DNA from: Dipylidium caninum
Lineage: Eukaryota; Platyhelminthes; Cestoda; Cyclophyllidea; Dipylidiidae
Assembly: GCA_017562135.1 (NCBI GenBank)
Contig: QEYB01000266.1
Location: 248,001-312,000 of the forward strand
Reading direction: 5' to 3'
Length of the DNA stretch: 64,000 nucleotides
Numbering within the stretch: position 1 is the stretch's first letter; each line of letters opens with the position of its first letter. Of the stretch, positions 49,474 to 60,100 are shown piece after piece. Under the pieces are notes generated by a model. The model searched no databases. It saw nothing but the letters and a program-made list of their open reading frames with translations, and was not told the origin of the DNA. A program made the translations under genes and the position numbers.

Positions 49474-52400
49474 CACCAAACGACGCTTCGAAATCGAAGG
49501 CGGTGCATGCTTTATTCACGGTGCAGTAAGCTGCAGACCGACCGGGAGGCGGTCATCTCTCCGGCCTTGACAACACAGACGGCGACGTGTTCCGGCCTAG
49601 CCGGTAGACCGGACGGAGTTCCCTCACAGTTTGAATCGCAGGATGTGAAATTCGTTACGCCACCACACTGCAGTGTTGTCAGGTTGATTTGAACGATTCA
49701 CTCTGCGCAAAATGTTGGGTCAGCGTAGACCTCCTATCCCCAGTCTTGGACGTGGCACAGACGCGGTGATAGCAGCAGGAGCGTCCACTTCTGGGTTGCG
49801 GAACGGACGCGGCCAGTCCCAGTGAGTCACGTCGCGCTCGTCGCTCCACGTCCACTGCGGTTGTGGGTGCGTACGCGTGCCGACGCACGCGCCCACGTAC
49901 CGTGCGCTCGTGCATTGACGTCTGGGGGGGTGGATGGGGGCCGCGTGACTCACCTCGGGGCGGGGAGCGGGGCGTGTTTGAGGATAGCAATCAATGCGGC
50001 CGCGAGGCCAGTGACCTCGGCCGCCCAGGCGCGCACGTGATCCTCGGCAAGTGGCCGCGCGACTGCCCCGTCGGTCGACTTGACCCGGGCTGCGCGCTGT
50101 CCCTTCCACCCGGCTGGTCAGGGACCGCCGAGTGAGCGTTTCAGGCGGCACTGAACGATCTGCTTTAATTTAAAATTGCCACAATGACTTAGGCGACAGG
50201 CAGACATTCGCCTGAAGAAATTAAACTTGTGCAATTCCGAGTGCAGATCGTCTGACCTTGGAGCGCATTTTACGCCTGCATTTCAGGACGTCATGACTCC
50301 TTCTGTGCTACAAAAACATTGCGATGGAGTGTCAGATCCCTCAACCCAAATATAGCCATTCGGCATTCCGAATTTCGCCGTGATTATTTGTTTTTCTCCG
50401 TTTTGCTTTTGAATTTTCGGATGCTGCAAGGTTTGTGCGTCGGTAGAACTCCCGAGTCTCGGGTAGACTGTTCTGACCGGCACCATCAGCCTTTCAGCGA
50501 AGCAGGCGTGTTGTTTGGGAAAGCCCCTTAATAACATGCAGAGCAACTTGAGGCCTGACAGGGCTTCTTTTGGCGTCACTCGGCCCCCGCGCGAGGCGGT
50601 GGGTCTTGGCTCGTAGCACTTCAACTGAAGGCACCAAAGGGAGTCACCGAATCCCTAGGCGAATTACTCGTTGAAACGCGTAAGTGGGGCAGAATAGGGC
50701 ATAGAAGATTGTGCGACTTGGTGGGCTTTTTCTCGTGACAAGGAAGGAGTCACCCCCACCGGCCTCCGGCAGTCCTCGCTGGCAGTTGGAACCGAGTGGA
50801 CGTCGTTGAAATTGTCGCGTCAGTCGAAATGTCACTTCTTCAAAGGCGCTTAGCCGTTTTGTGTACACGTGCTGGATCAAAGGATGAACTCACCGCATTC
50901 CGTTATTTGCCGCGCGGGCGGATGGACGTCCGTGTGCAGCGCAAACGCCGGTCGGGACGCAGGCCGGTGGCGCGGGGCATCATGCTTTCCGCCGCGGCCA
51001 AGCGGACGACGCCCAGCTCGGGCGGAGGAGTCGACGTGTCCACCTCGTCGATCCGTGCCTGCGTTGCGTGCTCACGAAATGCGCCCGAAATACTTTACAA
51101 CTCTCTCAAAGAATTACTCTTCGTGTTGAAGTTTCCTCATGTTCAAACATTTAAAAAACAGCAACAAAGTCGAACAAGCTGCTTTTCGTCACGGACCGAC
51201 CGCGGCTGGCAGGAAAATTAAAAATGAGCGCCAAACGAACGAATTGGCTGGATTTGCTCAGAGACCTCAATTCATGCCGAAGTAATTTCTAGGCTCCCTG
51301 ATTTTTTAATGCTTATCAAACAGGCTGTGGAAATGTCTAAATTTTCACTGCCAGAAGTGGTTCCCCCAGCTAACTCGGCTTGCGGTTGCAGTCTCGGAAT
51401 GTTTTACAGATTAACGACGAACCTGAGCCAGGCGAGCGGGAGGCGCACTCGTTTCTCAGAGCTCCAAGGTGACTTGGCATGCGCTGTTGATTAACGGGCT
51501 TGTTTGCTGCCAGGTTGCGGAGGTCGATTCCGGTTTGAACGCGTCAGCATAAGGCCAGAGGAGGTGCCGAAACTACGCCACTTTCTGAGTCGCCGCTGCT
51601 CCATTCTCTCCGCCCCCTCAGTGAATTGCCGCCAGACTCAAAAGCACGTTTTGAGGAATGTGACCGGCTCCTAACTTCTAAGGCTAAAATACAGTGTCAC
51701 GTCACCACACTCTTTTCCAGTTGCTGTCGTCTCGGTAGCCGAGATGAGTCAAGGGAGGCTGTCGACTTCGACGGTGGTTTGGTTGACTGCTAAACTGTGA
51801 GGGGACAGGGGACGCAGCACGGAGAGGGGGAAGGGGAATCTCCTTTCATGGTGCACTTATATGTTAAAAGGTGATTAGCAAGAGGTGAGCAGCCAACTTG
51901 TTGGGACGATTTGGGCCCATTTCTAGTGTCTTCCACGCGAGACACAACGAAGAACCGATGAAGCAACGGCACAGAAGTGCTATGGAAGGAGCAGACTGGA
52001 AAAGCCTGCCTAGTAAGCCTCATTTCCTATTCATGTCGTGCCCAAGTGATTCGAGTGCAGGCATAAGGCGAATACTACGAATGCTACATTCGCCTTGTTG
52101 AAGAGGAAAAATGGGAAGTACCGATACTTAGCTTCAACTGTCCGTAAGGACTGCGTCTAAACTTAGTCCCAACCACTCTAAATTGCTACAAGGAGAAAGA
52201 CTATCGCGTCTGACAAAGGGTTTCTTCGGTTTTATCACTGCTAAACGCCTAGGAAACGTCTAGACAGCGCACTTCGGTTGCCACCCATCCGTAAGGCTCG
52301 AATGGCGTGTGTAGATTTAACATAAGTGACTTTAAATAAAAGGCGATACCATACATCGCCAACAGGTCAGATGGTGAGGAAATGAAATTTCGAGGTAACC

Positions 52401-53258
52401 GCTATTAAAATCTGTTGAAAGGTGGGACCAAAGAAGGAATGAACACCCGTGGTGAAACGAACTAAAGGGGGGCCAAATTTCGCGGTGTTGGGAATGCAAG
52501 TTCAATCATTTTGCAAGGTGGTAATGTAAGTTAAACATTATTGTTAAAAAGCGCCTTCAAACCGTACTTGGTGACGCATTTCTGCCTATTCGATTCGGCT
52601 CATTCATCCGTTAGCAGACTTGGTAAGAAGTTGCAAGTTAATGACGGAAGAAACTCGTAGTACAGGCTAAATGATCAGAAAGACCGTTTTAAACACCTAT
52701 TTTGCCGAAATTCTCGCGTTCTGAAAATGGGAAATTAACGATTCAGAATTGAATTTACTCCCATTAATTGCTACTTATGGGTCAATAGTAGAATAAGTGA
52801 TTTGACATTAAAGAGGTTTTAAAACAATGGCAAAAAATGAGGACCAACATACGAAAAGTTCAACCAATTCGTTCATTTCCTTTTATTTCATATGCCCGGT
52901 ACCGCAAACATTCAAAGAGAAGTCGGTAAGTGGTGCAATATATTAGACGTGTATATGGCAAAAAAACTCGAACGCAATAATAATTTAGGTGAAATTATAG
53001 GTTTTCAGATGTCTGAAGGAGATCAATCAGTGTGCGCAGGCGTCCCACCCCATCCCGATAGATTTGTGAGGAGCTAAATATGAACGCTTAAAGCCCTAAA
53101 TGGGAAGCTCACCTTACTAGGAGAAGAGACTCCAGCTGACAGAGAAGAGGACCTAATCGCTTTCGTCGGGCGGCCCTCACCTTCAGACTGGGAGAATAAA
53201 ATACCATACCCTCATGGCAATCTAATATACAGAAAGAGGAGGAGGGGAGGGATGAGTG

Positions 53259-53628
53259 TCAATTAACACACAACCCACCGATCAATTTTATCCGAGATTC
53301 CTGACAATGCTTGAGCATTCGTTTGCGTTTGATAGCCTCGGGCTCCGGTGGATGGTTATGTATCATTTTAAATGTTTTTACCCTTAGCACACCATCCTTC
53401 ATAAGGAGGTAAAAGGCAGAAGGACAGTCGGAACGAATAGTTCTATAAGTCAAATGAGCAAGAGAAATGGATGAACGCTAGAAATACAAACCGGTGTTTG
53501 AGGGGATCAGCAGCAGTGCTTTTATAGCTGCCGTAGTGAATGCATACGTAATAAACGCGTTTGTAGGCCAGGCGGTAAAAATCCGGGGAAATGGGTGGTA
53601 ATTTGATGGCATCTCTCTTTCGAAACAT
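53259..53628 (-). CDS. small protein with FAR1/FLYWCH-like zinc-binding domain
   Basis: Two exons, 53628-53492 and 53442-53259, flank a 49-nt intron (GTTTGT...TTATAG) and join in phase 2 to a 106-residue protein from ATG to stop. The core reads VYYVCIHYGSYKST, then RTIRSDCPSAFYLL, then LRVKTFKMIHNHPPEPEA. This C...C...HxH spacing with a following HNHP is typical of the WRKY-GCM1 fold used as a DNA-binding head in FAR1, FLYWCH and MULE transposase proteins. The transposase catalytic core and SWIM finger are absent. It may be a domesticated transposase head, a decayed MULE copy, or one member of an invertebrate FLYWCH-like family. A basic tail (KRKRMLKHCQESRIK) follows. TTTATT at 52882-52887 (AATAAA on this strand) could end its transcript. 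Confidence 0.6.
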
Positions 53629-54618
53629 AAAACCTGACTCCTAAAGCAAAATGGTATTTTATAAATGTTGATGACCGAAAACCTAAAATAATGGAAACGA
53701 TAAGTCTAAACTGTGGATTAAATGCGTAGAGTAGTATTCTGTTATCTTGATTTATTTCTCCCTTTTGGCCTACATTCAAAGACCCTAAATTAAGGAACAC
53801 GAAGTATCTTCCTAAAAAATTTGAGATGACCAAAAGTGAGGACCAGGGAGGAAGAAAAAACACGATACTAAAAAGACAGGAGGGCAGGGGGGAAAACAAT
53901 GCCATAAGAGTCGGTTTTATGAACACATCGATTTTCCGACTAGACATGCCTGTTGGAAGAGTTGGAGTTTGTCCGCAAAATCCGCAAATGACTGAAACGG
54001 AATACTCGCTATACTCGACTTAAAGATCTCCGTTACGTCCATTCATGTGAGCTCCAAGGTTATTTATGGCGGACGCGCACGGGCACCAGGATCTGTCCGG
54101 TGGAAGCGGTGTTAAATATCCGCGCCCAGGCCAATAAACTGCAGTATAAACTAAAGTAATACAGATATAATATTAAACATGAGAACCGGAAATAAGTGTA
54201 GGTTTGATGAGGACTTACAAATTAGTTGTGGCCTCGGTTGCCTTGACCTCATCTCAAGGTTTTAAGTGCCAACAAGGCGGAGTGGCCGCATGCTGCGATT
54301 CCTCCGGGTGTTTTCTGTGAAAGCGTCTAAAAATGGCTTTTTCAAAAGAGCAGGAAAGGGACTATGTCCGTTTGCACTTGAGCCCCATTATATAGATATG
54401 CATAGCTCCTGATTCCTTAGCACTTTTATGTCGCAGCTTCGTAGTTAATATTTTCGACTACGGGGCAACTTTACTTTCTGTTTTCGTTGTCTGAAGGCTT
54501 GGTCTTTTCAGTGGCACCGTAGTTTAATTTTCCTATGTTCCGAATCTCTCTTCGTTCTAGTACACAGTAGTGAAATACTCTCCTTAGTACTTTGTTGTTA
54601 AATATTGCTTCAGTACGC
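53629..54618. other. intergenic, nothing recognised
   Basis: The gap separates the divergent small zinc-binding gene (minus) and TIMM29 (plus), so both promoters must lie here. No TATA box or other motif was assigned with confidence. Confidence 0.5.
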
Positions 54619-55302
54619 ATGAGACGTTTAGCCAATTTGATTTACGATGTTTACCCTTATCTTTACATAGGGAACTATTTTCGTCTTATCGGTTCCGACT
54701 ACGCCAACACTTTTCGAAATACTTACCAACAAGTGCAAGAGCAGCCGGCTAAATTCGTCGCCTTTGTTTCGACATTGTGCGTCGTTTCTTCAGTTTATGT
54801 CTCTTGTCCCCATGAGTCCGATTATCGAAGCTCTCTCCTTGGTGCCTCAGTGGACCTCTGGGAGACACCTAGTTGTCTCCAGAACAGACGAAGCCTTGCC
54901 CATATTGAAGAGCGAATTAGTGCCCTCTTTCATGGTCAACTGCGACATTGCAGTGTTTTTGGCTTGGTTCATCTTGTATGGCTCGATGATAGAACCAGTA
55001 AATGTCGTCTCTACTCAGAGATATGCCCTTACAATTATCCCAGCTCTGGGCCCGCTGATGGTAGCAAAAGTGGTCCCTTTCGTAGCCTTATTCGCCTCTT
55101 TCTTTACGACACCCCACCGGGGAAGAATGTGGATGAAATTGGACCCATTGAACGAGCGCAACATGTCATTTCTACGCGAATTGTCGATGTCGGTGCTTTG
55201 GGACGCTTTTGGGCGCTTAGATATGCAATGCTTGACTACGACGTCAACGAGGAAGAGTTTTCCAATAGTGTCACGGGCAGAGTCTCCACTTCAACTATGT
55301 GA
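54619..55302 (+). CDS. TIMM29: mitochondrial import inner membrane translocase subunit Tim29
   Basis: A single exon of 227 residues begins MRRLANLIYD. Tim29 is a metazoan-specific member of the TIM22 carrier translocase in the mitochondrial inner membrane and contacts the TOM complex. One hydrophobic segment at about residues 46-62 (FVAFVSTLCVVSSVYV) fits its single membrane span, preceded by a YANTFRNTYQQ stretch like the family's matrix-side helix. The C-terminal block RIVDVGALGRFWALRYAMLD, then YDVNEEEF, matches the human DVGFVGRWWVL...D-x-NEEEF signature, which is the main basis for the call. The in-frame ATG at 54619 is used; the frame is open a few codons upstream but without an ATG. 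Length is close to human TIMM29 (260). The stop is 106 bp before the next gene's ATG on the same strand. Confidence 0.85.
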   Translation: MRRLANLIYDVYPYLYIGNYFRLIGSDYANTFRNTYQQVQEQPAKFVAFVSTLCVVSSVYVSCPHESDYRSSLLGASVDLWETPSCLQNRRSLAHIEERISALFHGQLRHCSVFGLVHLVWLDDRTSKCRLYSEICPYNYPSSGPADGSKSGPFRSLIRLFLYDTPPGKNVDEIGPIERAQHVISTRIVDVGALGRFWALRYAMLDYDVNEEEFSNSVTGRVSTSTM

Positions 55303-55408
55303 CAAGCTGCAGCAGGACAAAGTGAGCGACAAAACTGAGAATACACCTACACTAGCTTATGAAGTCAATCAAACTACGGCGCCCACTGACAACGAAAAGG
55401 GTAGTACG
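55303..55408 (+). promoter_or_regulatory. 106-bp intercistronic gap, possible trans-splice site
   Basis: Between the TIMM29 stop and the GTF3C6 ATG there is no AATAAA, and there is an acceptor-like CTGCAG at about 55309-55314. Flatworms and other spliced-leader animals process such close pairs from one transcript. The short gap is observed; the mechanism is inferred. Confidence 0.35.
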
Positions 55409-55919
55409 ATGGTTGATGGCACTCAGGAACCGATGGAAACTGCTGATGAAGCCTACAAATCTGAGGAAAAGGAGGATGAATGGGAAGTTATCAATGAAAC
55501 TCTCATTTACGCAGACTGGAGGAGCTGTTGAGCCAGAATTGATAACGCCTGGGAAAACAGTGCTCTTTCTGGATCTTGACAAGGAGAATCCGCTGATACA
55601 AGTTAGTTATGCTTGTGGTTAAGCAGCACAAACATTTTATGGATTAAAAACATCTTTCTTTGTTTGTTTTTGTCCACGGTAGATAGGTCCAGCCATTTTT
55701 CAAGGGACCTACGCTCAGTGCCTGGGTACGAATCTGCTCTTCGAGCGACACGATCCCGCACCAAACGTTGTGCAGGAATCGACGAACACTGGCATCAGAC
55801 CATCCATCGATATTTTTGCCTCACGTATAAAATCAACCAATAGGCCTTACTTTACTTATGCCGGGAAGACTTCCAAAAATCTAAATCTTCAGCGTGTCTT
55901 TTTGAAGCCGAAAGAATGA
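55409..55919 (+). CDS. GTF3C6: transcription factor TFIIIC subunit 6 (GTF3C6-like)
   Basis: The gene starts MVDGTQEPMETADEAYKSEE, an acidic leader like the human one, and ends with a clean 78-codon exon 55683-55919. The middle exon ends at 55601 (CAA|GTTAGT, phase 0). GTF3C6 is the small TFIIIC subunit that helps bind B-box promoters of RNA polymerase III genes. The diagnostic stretch is VLFLDLDKENPLIQ followed after the intron by IGPAIFQGTYAQCLGTNLLF, aligning with human VLGIDTERPILQ and FAGEYEDTLGTCVIFEE. The last part (YFTYAGKTSKNLNLQRVFLK) matches the human region around KCHTMKKLSMTRTLL. The acidic leader (frame ending near 55531) and the GGAVEPEL frame differ by one base. A 28-nt intron, 55491-55518 (GTTATC...ACGCAG), would restore the frame; otherwise there is an indel. 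Confidence 0.8.
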
Positions 55920-57160
55920 ATCCTCGTCTCCTCTTTTTTTGTGGATGAATGTATATAATCTACTTATTTTTACTATTATTGAACGCAGTTGTTTGAAGTA
56001 TGTTTTTACGATTTCTTTGTTTTCTCTTGTTAACAGGGGTCTGTCCCAATCTGCTGTCCAGACTTGAAAACGACTCTATAGTATTTTTCCTTTATTCGTG
56101 TGTAGATCACTTAGCCAATTGTGTTATTACTTCCAAGGTTAGGTTATCTTATTAGTAAATGATTTTTCACAGCTTTACCTTAGTTTTAATTTGCTGTCTA
56201 GTCGGAGGTTATTGTAGAAAGTATTGGATGCACTGTTGTGTCACTGTCACTATAACAGCGGGTTCCAAAGAGGCTATTAATTAGGTTTTTAGTAAATTTG
56301 CTTAAGACTATCGATGTGTATAAACTCACAAAACTGTTTGAAAGTGCAGGAGCTTTTTTGCCGTCCCGTGCTTCAGTGAACAGGTAAGAACAGTATGTGG
56401 GTGAAGGACCTAAACTCTAAGTTTTGCCTGAATTAATCATGCATTGAGATGGAAAGTAACAAAGATTCCTTGGCTATTTTCAAGTTTTCTGCATATTTAA
56501 TGTTTAAACTAGGTGGGAATTTGCTTCAGATGCCTCCATCTCCACCTCTTGTCGGTGCTGGTGAGGCACAGACCCCTCTTCTTGGGAAAGTAAACAACGT
56601 ATTTGTGAATCCGTCGTAGGAATTTAATGGGAAACGGAGAGACCAAATAACAATGGATGCAGTGTTTTGGAGGGTTGGGGGAAAGGCGGAGAATGAGGTG
56701 GAAAAGGAAAGGGTCAGTATAAGAGGAGGGACAAATCAGAGGGGGAAGTGTTGATCTCGTTGGGCCCGCAAACACAGGAGGGGACTACGAGCGAGGTATC
56801 GGTCACAGCGTGTTTTAGTCTCATTAAAATCAGCCTGAAAGGAGAAAGGGCTTTTGCGGCACGTGGATTCATCCTCATGCGTGCATGCAGAAACAGACCA
56901 AGACGAGTTCAAACCCGCGCCGTTGTTTAAAATAAGATCGGATCTGTCGCCGCATGCCATCAGCATGTCATGCAACTTCTACTAAACTTTACCTCTACGA
57001 ATCTGAATCTGCGAGAGAAGGAAGTAGAAAGAGTCGGTTATTTAGGTAGGCCGAGCAGAGTGGTAAACTGTACAGAACTCTTGCTTATGCGTATTGCTCG
57101 CTCTCTCTCTCTAAGGGGTGAAGGGAGCTTTTGTAATGTCGGTAAGAGGGAGGCGCATGA
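55920..57160. other. intergenic between convergent genes
   Basis: This holds the 3' ends of GTF3C6 (plus) and the RhoGAP gene (minus). No homologous frame was seen; a short CT dinucleotide run lies near 57100-57114. Confidence 0.5.
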
Positions 57161-60100
57161 TTAGTGACCTGTGTCGATGTAGCAGCAGCCCTCGACCTCG
57201 AGAGTTCTGCCTTGCTCAGCCGCCTTTAATAACTGCGGTGCCGCAGCGGCAGATTTGCGTGTCCGCTGCTCTTTGGGCGAATTACGCAGCGACGTGGAGT
57301 GCAAGAGTTTGCGGGAACTAAAGATGCGGCCGGCGCGAGCAGAACTCTCCGCGCAGCTGGTGGTGATGTTCTGCAGGCGTTGATGTAGGTTCTGCGCTTT
57401 CGCACTTATCAGTCGTTTCAATCCCGAGCTGGTTCCTCCACCCCCGGTGCTACCGCTGCTGGACTCAGGCAACGACTCCTGAGACGGATTGGCGGCTGGA
57501 GGCTCCTTCTGATAAACAAGAGTGGTCGAGGATTTGTGGTGCGGAGCTGTCTTCTCACGATCCTCGCTCGTCGCGGATCCAGTCGACTTCCGGTCGTGGA
57601 GTAAAGGTGAGGTCTGTTCTGACTTGGGAGCTGATATTTTGAGCGTACCACTGGCGGCGTTTTCTGGGCGGTGGGAGAGGAAGAGGCGTGGGTCAGTGCT
57701 TGCGGGGAACAAAATCGGGAATGGAGCCTGTGGAACAGTGCTTACGGGCGGCGAGAGCGGACTCCCCGCTCATATCGGCGAAGAAGGCTTCTCGGGCGGC
57801 AGATGTGGAGAGGGCGGGGGGAGCGGGGCTGATGACGGGAGTGCTGGAGAAGCTGGCGGGAGTGATGGAAGCGTCCCGCTCGAATGTCGTCGCGGGTAAC
57901 AGCTCAATGGCTGCGCGTTCCGCTGCTCGGTCACGGATGATCTTCAGCAGCCTGTCAGCGGTGAACTCGGAGGCGGGACCGAATACATCGGCAGCTCGAT
58001 TGATGCACAATTCCACAGCCTTCATCAGCCAGTTGTTATCCACAAACTCCATCATGTTGGCCACATTGAATCTGAACGGCAGAGCTGCCGAATAAGTGTG
58101 ACGCTACTTATTTTAGTTAAGTGGAATTCCAACTTACTTTGGTTTGCGACGCAGAACCGTGGGCCCGAACATTGTGGCCAAGTTTGCTGCGCCCATCTGG
58201 TTGACCGACTGGTAGCTTGAGACCCTTGAAAGCGCATGACGTGGGAAATGAGGCAAAAGTACGCCCATGAGATTAAAGGAAGGGGAAACGTATGTAGCCA
58301 CAAACGCCAGCATCCATCCGCTCGTTTAATTAAACACCAGCGAGAAGTGGTACGCTCCTCGCCACTAAGGTGTGCCTTCCTCAGACTGCCAGTGGTGGAG
58401 GGCGGTGTACCCCTAGCTTCGGAAGCCGCATTTACCAAGCATGATAAACCCCCGTAAAGACATTTATGTGCATTAGAGCGTTGCTGCAGTCTTTACCTTT
58501 TTAGGTGATGGAACAGGAGTCCGGCAACTCGTTGGTTGGCCGCCGACAGATGGGTAATTAGAATGTGCAGTTTTCCGGCCTGTTCTTCCATCGCTCCACT
58601 GCCAGCTGCTTCGAGGGCCTATAAAGGGGCAGTGAAGGCGTCCACAGATTCGGGTTCTTTGGTCACATTCCCCGGGCCTTGTTGTGCACTTGCCTACCTG
58701 CCAGCCCAACGTGTTTACACGTGATGGCGACCACGTTTATAGCCGGCGGCGTGGCCCTGGGCGCCAAGGGGACAGGCCGCTGGCCGAAGTCAGCCACCAA
58801 CGCCTACGCAGTTTGACCCTAGTAAATTATTCCGAAGACGCAGTTTACCAGCATTTGCGCGTGTTTCGGGCAGAGCCGAAGGCCTCCTTAGAACCCACGA
58901 GTGAAAGGTAAATAGAGGGTGTAGCGGTGCCGACGACGACTGGCGTGTCCTTAATTGCCTTCCCATGAAGAGACGGCGAGGAGTGGAAGTTGACGCTGGT
59001 GCACCTCAACCTGCAGAAGTGTCGTCCATTTCCAGTCCCTTCCGACGCCGCGCAAAAAATTCGTAGGCGGATGGGCGGGTTGTGTGGATGAGAGCAAACC
59101 TCCTTACTCTCCTACCAGAAATGAGATGCCTTTACGCCGTCGATGGCAGCCCATTCGAATGCCGTCATGGCCGTAGAAATGCAAGGGGTGTGAGGATGAA
59201 ATGGTTCTAAAGAGACGTGTACTTCCACTAATTCCTGCGATGACCCTCTCAGTCGTTTGAGTGAGGTCGTTTCGCTCGCACTGGACTAAGAGGCTGGCAT
59301 TTGCCCACACTCGGCCAGGAGCACCTGCCTCGTCTCTTCACCACTCGAACATCCACACCAGGGCTCATCGACGTCGTGGAAACTAAGACGACTCTTCCCA
59401 AACCCCTGTCGCTCCGTAAAGAAGGGATCCAACAATGTGTGAATGCTACATACCTAAGAGGGCAGTAGAGGTTGAACTTACCTTTCCGACGTCGACGAAC
59501 TGGTCGTAGAGATTGTAGCTCAACAGAGGCTCCGGTAACTGAAGAAACAGACACACATTAAGGGAAGGTCGCTACGATGAGTGCCGCACTCGCTCTCGGC
59601 GTGGGTGCCACTAACGACGCGATGCCCCGTACACTTTTTTCAATGCCTTCCCACCAGTTCTACCCGCTCTATGTTAACACAGTCTGGGCATTTTTGCAGC
59701 ACCACAAACCGCCCAATTGCTGAGGAGCACCATTTAGATGTGCCCTCGACGTGGAGGGAGGAGGAGGAGGGGGGAGAGGAGAGAGGAGAAAGAGGAACGG
59801 AGGAAGTTGTTCCAGTTGTGTTAGCCCCACGCCTGTCATGTTAGAGGGGAAAGTGGCTGATACCAGGGCATGTCAAGGGGGAACTTGTTGTTACAACCTT
59901 CCCGACGCTTTTCTTTTTCTTCTTCTGCTTCTTCTTCGCACGGCTCGCACTCTCACCGTAGCTAACTATTTCACGAAGCCTCGACCATGGCCAAAAACCC
60001 ACTCACGTTGGTGGAGCGACTAGTGACGGGCGAAGAGCTTGCGTCCCGCCACCCGTAGTCGATGTTCGATGTGACAGACTGCAATTCACAGCAGCCTCTC

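Larger units (their letters stand above)
47063..53258. other. 6 kb gene-poor stretch with simple repeats
   Basis: No homologous exon was recognised. It contains a (CGG)6 run at 48206-48223, a (GT) run at 49459-49473, and a GC-rich island at about 49.8-50.15 kb where several overlapping frames stay open on both strands. One plus frame there (about 49980-50135) has G/C-ending codons but no recognisable product. Confidence 0.45.

Noticed and set aside
49980..50135. GC3-rich open frame in a CpG island
   Set aside because: Both strands stay open through this GC-rich patch and no product is recognisable, so codon bias alone is not evidence.
54764..55408. Second long open frame overlapping TIMM29 in the +2 frame and running into the GTF3C6 leader
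   Set aside because: The part overlapping TIMM29 lacks domain character, whereas the TIMM29 frame carries the family signature. Only the part after 55409 is supported, as GTF3C6.
57522..58095. Plus-strand ORFs of 125 and 135 codons
   Set aside because: They are antisense shadows of the RhoGAP C-terminal exons, which have homology and consistent splice phase.
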